Part shown: one piece after another, positions 1-6,494 of the stretch | Layout: each line of letters starts with the position of its first letter | Position numbering within the stretch: position 1 is the stretch's first letter | From: Rubrivivax sp. | GTDB taxonomy: Bacteria; Pseudomonadota; Gammaproteobacteria; Burkholderiales; Burkholderiaceae_C | Direction: 5' to 3' | NCBI GenBank assembly: GCA_004210455.1 | Contig: SEFA01000003.1 | Coordinates: 1 to 64,000 of the forward strand | DNA: 64,000 nt | Translations under genes and position numbers: made by a program | Notes under the pieces: generated by a model | Seen by the model: only the letters and a program-made list of their open reading frames with translations | What the model was told of the DNA's origin: nothing | Database searches by the model: none

Positions 1-433
1 GCGGTGGTTCAGACTCAGGTTGCGGCTTGAGAATCGGCTCGACAGTGGAATCGGTCGTCGACGTGGTCGGGAGAACGGGAGGCGCCTCGGGTGGAGTCAC
101 GACCACGGCGGGGATCTGCGTCAGCGGAATCTGCTTCGGCGGGATCGGGATCGACGGCGGCTTCGCAGCCGGCTCTGTTGCTCCTCCTCCTGAAGCGGCC
201 GCAAGACCGGAGAAGGCCAAGACCGACGTTGTCCCCCAGGCCATGGCCTCCTCTTCCGATGCACCGTCGCTGCCGGCCTGTTCGGCGTGTTCGGCCTGTG
301 GTGGAAGCGCTTGCTCAATGGGCTGCTCAGCGTGTTCAGATGCGTGATCCGCTTCGTCTTCGGCGCGTTCCTTCTTCCGGTGCTGCTTGCCCGGCTTCGT
401 CGCGTTCTCCTGTCTCGCCGTCTTGCCCGTCAT
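1..433 (-). CDS. N-terminal fragment of a probable large surface/adhesin-type protein (cut by window edge)
   Basis: An open minus-strand frame runs from an ATG at 433 (GGGAAG upstream) to the window edge without a stop, giving about 144 residues. It begins with a hydrophilic Lys/Arg-rich segment, passes through a Glu/Gln/Ala-rich stretch, then a short hydrophobic block with AMAWGTTSV and a GGG turn near residue 95, and becomes Pro/Thr/Val-rich. Giant repeat-containing surface proteins of Burkholderiales (Ig-like or cadherin-like adhesins) often start like this, but the repeats lie outside the window, so the identity is an inference. It is divergent from the GbsR-type regulator. Confidence 0.45.
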   Translation of the reverse strand, partial: MTGKTARQENATKPGKQHRKKERAEDEADHASEHAEQPIEQALPPQAEHAEQAGSDGASEEEAMAWGTTSVLAFSGLAAASGGGATEPAAKPPSIPIPPKQIPLTQIPAVVVTPPEAPPVLPTTSTTDSTVEPILKPQPESEPP

Positions 434-586
434 GCCGTCTTCCCAGGTTCAAACCGGAAAGTATCGAAACGACGCGGCGCGGCGGCACTCCTCAACCGTT
501 GCCTGAGCTTCCTGCCGGCCGGCAGCTTGCGGCGGTGGCCACTCCCGGTTCCGGCGGTCCGGTTCACTGGCCGGTTGTCGATCTTC

Positions 587-608
587 AATTTCTGTATTGA
601 CAGAAATT
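587..608. promoter_or_regulatory. Perfect 9-4-9 inverted repeat, probable operator of the GbsR-type regulator
   Basis: AATTTCTGT at 587-595 and its exact complement ACAGAAATT at 600-608 flank a 4-base spacer. The palindrome covers the TTGACA element at 597-602 of the promoter for the following regulator, so binding would block transcription (autorepression inferred). The same architecture recurs at 1186-1207 ahead of the next operon. Confidence 0.7.
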
Positions 609-624
609 TCTGTCCGTATACATT
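597..624 (+). promoter_or_regulatory. Sigma-70-type promoter of the GbsR-type regulator
   Basis: A consensus -35 (TTGACA, 597-602), 16-base spacer and a -10-like TACATT (619-624) are visible. The expected start site falls at about 630-632, on top of the ATG at 632, so the transcript would have almost no leader. No in-frame alternative start with a ribosome-binding site is visible. Confidence 0.55.
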
Positions 625-631
625 CAACGCC

Positions 632-1162
632 ATGGAACTCACCGATACCGCCCGACGTTTCGTCCTGCACTGGGGCGAGATGGGCAGCGCCTGGGGCGTC
701 AACCGCACCGTGGCGCAGATCCACGCCCTGCTCTATTTCCACGGCCGGCCGCTCAACGCGGAGGAACTGGCCGAGACGCTGTCCGTCGCCCGCTCCAACG
801 TCAGCACCAGCCTCAAGGAACTGCAGAGCTGGAACCTGATCCGCGTGACCCACGTGCTGGGCGACCGGCGCGATTATTTCGAGACGACCGCCGACGTCTG
901 GGAACTGCTGCGCACCATCGTCCGCGAACGCAAGCATCGCGAGTTCGATCCGACCGTGCGCATGCTGTCCGACCTCGTCGAGGACAAGGGCTTCCAGGAC
1001 GAATCCCCCGACGCCCAGGACCGCGTCCGCGAATGCCTGCGCCTGATGCAGACCTTGGGCGCCTGGTCGGAGGAGATGATGCGGCTCTCGCCAGCGACGC
1101 TGGAGAAGGTGCTCAAGCTCGGCGCCAGCGTGCAGCGTTTCGTGCGCGGCGACGGGACCTGA
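632..1162 (+). CDS. GbsR/MarR-family transcriptional regulator
   Basis: A 176-residue cytoplasmic DNA-binding protein. The start Met-Glu-Leu-Thr leads into FVLHWGEMGSAWGVNRTVAQ, the hallmark N-terminus of the GbsR group of MarR-like regulators, followed by a winged-helix region (LNAEELAETLSVARSNVS, then a wing with GDRRDYFET at about 70-85) and a helical C-terminus for dimerisation. This start matches the family, although codons upstream are also open in frame. It probably represses itself and the 1280-3504 operon through the shared inverted repeats at 587 and 1186. The inducing signal cannot be told from sequence. Confidence 0.85.
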   Translation: MELTDTARRFVLHWGEMGSAWGVNRTVAQIHALLYFHGRPLNAEELAETLSVARSNVSTSLKELQSWNLIRVTHVLGDRRDYFETTADVWELLRTIVRERKHREFDPTVRMLSDLVEDKGFQDESPDAQDRVRECLRLMQTLGAWSEEMMRLSPATLEKVLKLGASVQRFVRGDGT

Positions 1163-1178
1163 TCGGGTCCCTTTTTTT
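1154..1178 (+). terminator. Rho-independent terminator overlapping the regulator's stop codon
   Basis: GGGACC (1154-1159) pairs with GGTCCC (1166-1171) around a 6-base loop, followed by seven T. The loop contains the TGA stop of the regulator, so the gene ends within its own terminator and the downstream operon needs its own promoter. Confidence 0.75.
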
Positions 1179-1185
1179 GATCTCG

Positions 1186-1207
1186 AATTTCTGTCTCTAC
1201 TGAAATA
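1186..1207. promoter_or_regulatory. Second 9-4-9 inverted repeat, probable operator of the 1280-3504 operon
   Basis: AATTTCTGT (1186-1194), identical to the left arm at 587, is followed after four bases by ACTGAAATA (1199-1207), which matches the complement at 7 of 9 positions. It lies between the regulator's terminator and the first gene of the operon. Confidence 0.6.
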
Positions 1208-1279
1208 TCAAACAGACGATCAACCGGGGAACCTCATGCCGCGATGCCGCCTGTTCCCTCAACCACAAGGAGTGATGTG

Positions 1280-1714
1280 ATGACCCCCTGGACCCTGCCC
1301 CTCAGCCTGCTGATCGCTGCCGCCGCACCGTTGCTGGCCTTGCGCTACCTGCGCACGATCCTCCTGCAGGTGCTGACGATGATCTGCGACGCCCGCGGCG
1401 GCGCCGAATTCTGGTGGCGCGTGACCAATGTGCTGGCGCTGTGCGGCTCGGTGCTGCTGATGCTGACCTTCGGCAACGGCGACCAGCCCGACGTGAACTG
1501 GAGCGACTTCCTGCGCCGCACCTTGTGGCTGGTGACCGCCGGCATCTTTGTCAGCGTCGCCATCGTCGCGAACCAGGTCTGGTCGAACGTGCAGGCGATG
1601 CTCCGGGAGCGCGCGCGCGTGTCCGCCCCGGCGGCCGCGGCAGCCGGTTCCGTCACCGCTGCGGCCACGGCCGCCGCCCCGCACCCGTCGACAGCCGCGG
1701 GAGCAGCATCGTGA
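1280..1714 (+). CDS. Small multi-pass membrane protein, first gene of the GbsR-linked operon
   Basis: 144 residues starting at the ATG placed 7 bases after AAGGAG (1267-1272). Hydrophobic segments lie at about residues 4-22, 47-62 and 82-98, with a polar stretch FGNGDQPDVNWSDF between the last two and an Ala/Pro-rich cytoplasmic-looking tail. I do not recognise a named family. It overlaps the SDR gene by GTGA, so the two are translationally coupled. Association with the SDR, DoxX-like and DUF2269 genes suggests a membrane redox or envelope role, which is inference. Confidence 0.75.
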   Translation: MTPWTLPLSLLIAAAAPLLALRYLRTILLQVLTMICDARGGAEFWWRVTNVLALCGSVLLMLTFGNGDQPDVNWSDFLRRTLWLVTAGIFVSVAIVANQVWSNVQAMLRERARVSAPAAAAAGSVTAAATAAAPHPSTAAGAAS

Positions 1715-2646
1715 ATACGGCAACGCCCCGATCGGTGCTGGTCTGCGGCGCCAGCGGCTTCGTCGGGCGACACGTCGTCCGGGCGTTGCGCGAGGCCGGA
1801 CTCGCGGTCACCGCGGGCACGTCCCGCACGCAGGACTTCCAGCAAGACCTGACGCCCGAGGCCTGGCTTCCCCGCGTGACCGGCTTCGATGCCGTGGTCA
1901 ACGCGGTCGGCCTGCTGCGCGACACGCCGCGCCGCCAGCTCGAGCCCGTGCATCACCAGGCGCCCGCCGCGCTGTTCGAGGCCTGCGCCCGCGCGGGCGT
2001 GGCGCGGGTGGTCCAGATCTCCGCGAACGGCGTGGCGCACAGCCCGACCCGCTACGCCACGACCAAGCGCGCCGCCGACGAGGTGCTGCTGCATCTGCGT
2101 GCGGAAGGCCGGCTCGACGCCACCGTGTTGCGCCCAAGCATCGTCTTCGGCCGCGGCGGGGCCAGCGCCGCGCTGTTCATGAACCTCGCGCGGCTGCCGG
2201 TGCTGGTGCTGCCGCGAGCGGCCGTCCAGGCCCAGGTGCAGCCGGTCGCGGTGCCCGACGTCGCGCTGGCGGTGCTGCGCCTTCTGCAGGACGGCGGTCC
2301 GGAGATCGTGACCGCCGTCGGACCGCGGGCGCTGCCGCTGGCGGCGTTCATCGGGGAACTGCGGCGCCAGCGCGGTCAACTCGGCCAGGGCGGCCTCCGC
2401 GGTCAAGGCGGCAGAGGGGGCCGAGGCGACCTGCAGCCAGCCCGCGTCATCCCGCTCCCGGACGCGCCGAGTCGCTGGAGCGCCCGTCTGGGCGACTTCG
2501 TCAGCGGGCAGCCCTGGAGCAGCGAAAGCCTCGCCCTGCTGGAGCAGGACAACATCGGCGACGCCGCCGCGTTCGAGCGCGTGCTCGGGCGGCCGGCGGT
2601 GCCTATCGAACAATTCGTGGAGGCTGCATGGGCATCGGACGTGTGA
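1711..2646 (+). CDS. SDR-family NAD(P)-dependent oxidoreductase/epimerase-like protein
   Basis: 311 residues from a GTG start that overlaps the preceding stop. The Rossmann motif GASGFVG sits at about residues 11-17 and a YxxxK pair (YATTK) at about 112-116, as in extended/atypical SDR proteins. The chain continues with LRPSIVFGRGG, typical of NAD(P)H-binding sugar-epimerase-like members. It is coupled to the upstream membrane protein and overlaps the DoxX-like gene by 19 bases. The substrate is unknown. Confidence 0.85.
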   Translation: MNTATPRSVLVCGASGFVGRHVVRALREAGLAVTAGTSRTQDFQQDLTPEAWLPRVTGFDAVVNAVGLLRDTPRRQLEPVHHQAPAALFEACARAGVARVVQISANGVAHSPTRYATTKRAADEVLLHLRAEGRLDATVLRPSIVFGRGGASAALFMNLARLPVLVLPRAAVQAQVQPVAVPDVALAVLRLLQDGGPEIVTAVGPRALPLAAFIGELRRQRGQLGQGGLRGQGGRGGRGDLQPARVIPLPDAPSRWSARLGDFVSGQPWSSESLALLEQDNIGDAAAFERVLGRPAVPIEQFVEAAWASDV

Positions 2647-3017
2647 ACTTCCGGCATCGCCGCACGCGCGTGGTCGCGCGCGGCGGGCTCATCGCGCTGT
2701 GGCTGGCCACAGGGGCGGCCAGCCTGATCGAGCTCGACGGCCGCAGCCGCGACCTGATGCTCGCCGCGCAGACGCCGGAGGCCTGGATCGCACCGGTCAT
2801 CGTCGCGGGGGCGCTCGTCGATCTGCTGCTCGGCGCGGCGATGTGGCGCTGGCACCGGCGCTGGGTCTACCGCCTGGCGGGTGGGACGATGCTGCTGATG
2901 ACGGCGGTCGCGACGCTCATCCTGCCCTCGCTGTGGCTGGACCCGCTGGGCTGCCTGACCAAGAACCTGCCGGTGGCGATCCTGCTGCTGATCCTCGACG
3001 AGGACGCACCGGCCTGA
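2628..3017 (+). CDS. DoxX-like family membrane protein
   Basis: 129 residues with four predicted membrane helices after a basic N-terminus. The C-terminal block with PLGCLTKNLPVAILLL is typical of the DoxX-like proteins that partner SDR genes. The ATG at 2628 lies inside the SDR gene, 19 bases before its stop, with a GGAGG sequence just upstream. Acts in the inner membrane; the biochemical role of this subfamily is not established. Confidence 0.8.
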   Translation: MGIGRVNFRHRRTRVVARGGLIALWLATGAASLIELDGRSRDLMLAAQTPEAWIAPVIVAGALVDLLLGAAMWRWHRRWVYRLAGGTMLLMTAVATLILPSLWLDPLGCLTKNLPVAILLLILDEDAPA

Positions 3018-3027
3018 GAGAAAAACA

Positions 3028-3504
3028 ATGAACACCTACCTCGTGATCAAGTGGCTGCACATCGTGTCGAGCGTGCTGCTGGCGGGCACCGGCTTCGGCT
3101 CGGCCTTCTACCTGTTCTTCGCGAACCGCAGCGGTTCGATCGCGGCGCAGGCCGTGGTCGCGCGGCTGGTCAAGCGCGCGGACCTGTGGTTCACGACGCC
3201 GGCGATCATCGTGCAGCCGGTCACCGGCGTGTGGATGGCGATGACGGCTGGGTGGACGCTGGACACGCCGTGGCTGGCGCTGTCGATCGCGCTTTACGTG
3301 ATCGCGGGCGCATGCTGGCTGCCGGTGGTGTGGCTGCAGATCCGGCTGTCGCAGATGGCCGACGCGGCGCTCGCCGCGGGCCAGCCGCTGCCGGCGCTCT
3401 ACTGGCGCTACGCGCGCTGGTGGGAAGGCCTGGGCTACCCGGCCTTCCTCGCGGTGCTCGTCGTCTTCTACCTGATGGTGAACAAGCCCGCGCTGTGGAG
3501 TTGA
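3028..3504 (+). CDS. DUF2269 family integral membrane protein
   Basis: 158 residues with four hydrophobic helices and conserved His in the first one (LVIKWLHIVSSVLLAGTGFG), followed by an arginine-rich cytoplasmic loop and a final helix ending VNKPALWS, the DUF2269 pattern. AGAGAAAAAC precedes the ATG. It is the last gene of the GbsR-linked operon, 10 bases after the DoxX-like gene. Function unknown; the His residues could bind haem or metal, which is speculation. Confidence 0.85.
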   Translation: MNTYLVIKWLHIVSSVLLAGTGFGSAFYLFFANRSGSIAAQAVVARLVKRADLWFTTPAIIVQPVTGVWMAMTAGWTLDTPWLALSIALYVIAGACWLPVVWLQIRLSQMADAALAAGQPLPALYWRYARWWEGLGYPAFLAVLVVFYLMVNKPALWS

Positions 3505-3549
3505 ACGCACGACCCGCCCCCGGCTGTCCGGCGATTGCTGCCGCAGGAC

Positions 3550-4146
3550 TCAACCGCCCCGGAGTTCGGACTTGCGCTCGATGATCCGGGACACCAGTCC
3601 GTACGCGACGGCCTCCTCGGCGGAGAGCCAGCGGTCGCGCCCGATGTCCTCGAGGACGACCTCCAGCGACTTCCCCGTCTCTCGCGCGATCGTTCGGGCG
3701 ATGCGTTCCCTGGCCTTGATGATCTCGCGGGCCTGGATGGCGATGTCGCTTGCCGGTCCGCCGGCACCGCCGCTGGGCTGGTGAATGAGGAAACGGGTGT
3801 TGGGCAGGCAGTAGCGGCGCTCGCGCGGCACCGAGAGGTACAGGTGGGTGGCGGCGCTGCCGACCCAGCCGGTGCCGATCATGTTCACCGGCGCGGCGAT
3901 GAAGCGCACGATGTCGTGGATGGCGTCGCCGGATTCGAGATGACCGCCCGGTGAGCTCACCAGCACGTCGATCGGATCGGCGCTCTCGGCGTCCAGGGCG
4001 ATGAGTCGGCGTGTGACATCGGCGGCCAGCACATCGGTGACGGTGCCGAAGATCAGCAGCGTGCGGGCCTTGAAGGCCTTCTCCTCCAGGTAGGAGGTGC
4101 GCGGCTCGGTGACGCTGGACGGGGCGGCGGGGGTCGGATGCTCCAT
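3550..4146 (-). CDS. ClpP-like serine protease subunit (solitary paralogue)
   Basis: 198 residues with a ClpP fold signature: DVLVSSPGGHLESGDAIHD, then the nucleophile region GWVGSAATHLY (Ser97), FLIHQPSGG (His122) and GRDRWLSAEEAVAYGL (Asp171), so the catalytic triad is intact. The residues around the Ser differ from the usual GQAASMGA, and the protein has a charged 20-residue N-terminus in place of a classic propeptide. No clpX or tig flanks it, unlike the housekeeping locus, so it is likely a second ClpP-type peptidase. Transcribed alone, convergent with the DUF2269 gene. Confidence 0.8.
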   Translation of the reverse strand: MEHPTPAAPSSVTEPRTSYLEEKAFKARTLLIFGTVTDVLAADVTRRLIALDAESADPIDVLVSSPGGHLESGDAIHDIVRFIAAPVNMIGTGWVGSAATHLYLSVPRERRYCLPNTRFLIHQPSGGAGGPASDIAIQAREIIKARERIARTIARETGKSLEVVLEDIGRDRWLSAEEAVAYGLVSRIIERKSELRGG

Positions 4147-4250
4147 GGGGCGGTTCCTCGTGGTTGAACTGCTGCCTTGACGAACGAGCGGCGCCTCGCG
4201 TGACAGAGACGCCGCAGATGCCTTGTCGTCGCCTGTGGCAAGCTCTCCCC

Positions 4251-5138
4251 ATGCACGACGACAGCGCTCATCCCCTCATCGATGCCGACCACCGCGGCCT
4301 GGTTCGCGCAGCCGCCCGCCTGCTGGGCCCGACCGACGCGGAGGACGCGGTGCAGGACGCCTATGTCCGCGCGCTGGAGGCGGCTCCGACGGAGCTCAAC
4401 GCCGCGCAGGCCTGGCTGCTCACCGTGGTGCGCCACCTGGCCATCGATCGCCTGCGGCGACGGGACTGGATGCGGCAGTGGCTGGAGGCGGCGCACGACC
4501 AGCCGCCGGAATCGACGTCGACGTCAAGCTCGACATGGACTTCGACATGGCCCGTCTCCATGGCGCCCTCGGCGGAAGCGGTGGCGACGCTGGCGGAAGA
4601 AGTCGCGCTGGCGCTGCGACTGATGGCCTCGCACCTCACGCCGATGGACGGCGCCGCCCTCCTCCTGCACGAGGTGTTCGAGGTCGAACACGCGGAGATC
4701 GCCCGCGCGAATGATCAGTCCGAGGCGACCAGCCGTCAGCGCCTGCGCCGAGCGCTGGCGCGACTGCATCAGGCGGCTGCAGGCCCGGATGGACTGGCTG
4801 CGCGGCGGGCGGACGCCGAGCCGGAAGTCGAGCCGGACGCCGGTGAGGACGCCGTCTTCCGCCAATACCTGGAATGCCTGCGCCTGCGCGATCCGCGCGC
4901 GTTGTGGGCGATGCTCCGACAGCCGCCGATCAGCGCGATGGCGGCGGCATCCCCGACCGGATCCGCACCCGCCGGACCTGCCGCCAGCGGCGGCGCCGCG
5001 AGCGTCGTCCAGGTCGGCGGACAGCTCGGCCTGGCGCTCACGCTCGACGGGGTCACCCTGTGCGTGCTGCCGCTGGGCGTGCTGGGCGTGCTGGGCGTGC
5101 TGGGCGAAGTCTGCCCGACGCAGCCCGAAGCGGCCTGA
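4251..5138 (+). CDS. ECF-type RNA polymerase sigma factor with C-terminal extension
   Basis: 295 residues. Region 2 is clear (LLGPTDAEDAVQDAYVRAL, then LTVVRHLAIDRLRRRDW) and region 4 follows (LLHEVFEVEHAEIARANDQS, SRQRLRRALARL). They are separated by an unusual Ser/Thr-rich linker at about 86-105. An approximately 110-residue C-terminal extension resembles the extra domain of SigJ/ECF41-type factors and ends in a tandem GVL repeat. The ATG at 4251 was chosen because region 2 begins just after it. No obvious anti-sigma gene is adjacent; the extension may act as the internal regulator, as known for ECF41. Confidence 0.8.
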   Translation: MHDDSAHPLIDADHRGLVRAAARLLGPTDAEDAVQDAYVRALEAAPTELNAAQAWLLTVVRHLAIDRLRRRDWMRQWLEAAHDQPPESTSTSSSTWTSTWPVSMAPSAEAVATLAEEVALALRLMASHLTPMDGAALLLHEVFEVEHAEIARANDQSEATSRQRLRRALARLHQAAAGPDGLAARRADAEPEVEPDAGEDAVFRQYLECLRLRDPRALWAMLRQPPISAMAAASPTGSAPAGPAASGGAASVVQVGGQLGLALTLDGVTLCVLPLGVLGVLGVLGEVCPTQPEAA

Positions 5139-5154
5139 CGAAGCCTGACGAGGC

Positions 5155-5880
5155 CTACTCGACGATCAGCGTGTAGCTGACGGCTTGGGACATGCGCGGC
5201 AGCGCGCCGCCGAAATTGATCGTGTGCCGGCCGCGCGGCAGCGGCTTGAGCATCACGTAATAGCCGTTCGACGCCGTCGGGAAAAGCCGCGCCCCGCTGG
5301 GATGCCGGGCCCAGGCGTTGAAGCATTCCGGGCTGGCCTGCCGGTGGCGCTGGAGACCGTCGTAGCGCACGCCGTCCACTTCCAGCACCAGCATCTCGGC
5401 GCCATCCGTGACCCGCGCCGCCGTGGTCGAGATCTGCATGCAACTCCGCACGGCGCCGCCGTTTGGCATGACGACGTAGTTGATCAGCGGGAAGAACAGG
5501 TACTTGTCCGCCGGCACCCGGCAGGTGCGGACGGTGCGGGCCGTGCCGTAGGTGCCCGCGAGGAAGAACACGTCGCCCGACTGCCGGTTGCCGCACTGCA
5601 CGCCGGAGCGGTCGGCGACGGGGCTGATGTCGTCCTCGAAGGACAGCGCCCATTCCCACCAGCGGCGCGACCATTCGGCTTGCGTCACCCAGCCCACCTG
5701 CTCGTCCGGCCCCAGCAGCGGCGAAGCCGGAGCCGCGGCGGCGGCTGGACTGGAGGCTGCGGGCGCTGCGGCGGGCGGGGCCGAGTCCGCAAGCGCACGG
5801 CCCTGACCCGCCATCGTCAAACTCGCCGCGGCAGCCAGCAGCGCCGCCTTCCCTCGCGCGGTCATCCCTCGTGCGTTCAT
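5155..5880 (-). CDS. Exported protein of unknown function (WEWALS/GQ-type family)
   Basis: 241 residues starting MNARGMTARGK with a Sec signal peptide (cleavage probably after GRALA, about residue 31), then an Ala/Pro-rich linker. The mature part has WSRRWWEWALSFEDD, CGNRQSGDVFFLAGTYG and RTCRVPADKYLFFPLINYV, a pattern found in uncharacterised exported proteins of many proteobacteria. Four Cys residues could form disulfides in the periplasm. It is convergent with the sigma-factor gene, 16 bases between stops. No function is assigned. Confidence 0.75.
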   Translation of the reverse strand: MNARGMTARGKAALLAAAASLTMAGQGRALADSAPPAAAPAASSPAAAAAPASPLLGPDEQVGWVTQAEWSRRWWEWALSFEDDISPVADRSGVQCGNRQSGDVFFLAGTYGTARTVRTCRVPADKYLFFPLINYVVMPNGGAVRSCMQISTTAARVTDGAEMLVLEVDGVRYDGLQRHRQASPECFNAWARHPSGARLFPTASNGYYVMLKPLPRGRHTINFGGALPRMSQAVSYTLIVE

Positions 5881-5973
5881 CGTTCCGAGCTCCCTGGTAT
5901 CTCCCTTGGATCGGGGCGCATTCTCGCTGTGACGGACGACCGCCCGGCATGACCTCCGCCACAATCCCGCCCC

Positions 5974-6489
5974 ATGAGCTTCGAACCCACACCGATGCTG
6001 GACATGTCCGGCGCCGAGGCCAAGCGCGCCTCGTACGACACGCTGGTCGCCCAGACCCAGGCCCTGCTGCACGGCGAGCGCGACTGGCTCGCCAACCTGG
6101 CGCAGTTCTCCGCGCTGGTCTTCAACGCCGTCCCGACGCTGAACTGGGCCGGCTTCTACCTCGTCAACCCGAAGAACGACCAGGAACTCGTCCTCGGCCC
6201 GTTCCAGGGCAAGGTCGCCTGCGTGCGCATCGCCTTCAGCCGCGGCGTCTGCGGCGCCTGCGCGCGGACGCAGGAAGTCCAGCTCGTCGAGGACGTCCAC
6301 GCCTTCCCCGGCCATATCGCCTGCGACGCGGCCTCGCGTTCGGAACTGGTGCTGCCCGTCGTCGCCGGCGGCGCGCTGCGCGGCGTCTTCGACCTCGACA
6401 GCCCCGAGCCCGCGCGCTTCGACGCGATCGACGCCGAAGGTTTCCAGCGCGCCGTCGCCGTGCTGGTCGCCGGCACGGACTGGTCCTGA
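5974..6489 (+). CDS. msrC: Free methionine-(R)-sulfoxide reductase (GAF domain)
   Basis: 171 residues forming one GAF domain. It reduces free L-methionine-(R)-sulfoxide in the cytoplasm using thioredoxin. NWAGFYLV, LGPFQGKVACVRI and the cysteines at 83, 93 and 117 coincide with the three conserved Cys (84, 94, 118) of E. coli fRMsr; an extra Cys is at 96. HIACDAASRSELVLPV forms the end of the ligand pocket. The cpdB gene starts 5 bases after the stop, so the two are probably cotranscribed. Confidence 0.88.
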   Translation: MSFEPTPMLDMSGAEAKRASYDTLVAQTQALLHGERDWLANLAQFSALVFNAVPTLNWAGFYLVNPKNDQELVLGPFQGKVACVRIAFSRGVCGACARTQEVQLVEDVHAFPGHIACDAASRSELVLPVVAGGALRGVFDLDSPEPARFDAIDAEGFQRAVAVLVAGTDWS

Positions 6490-6494
6490 TCCCG

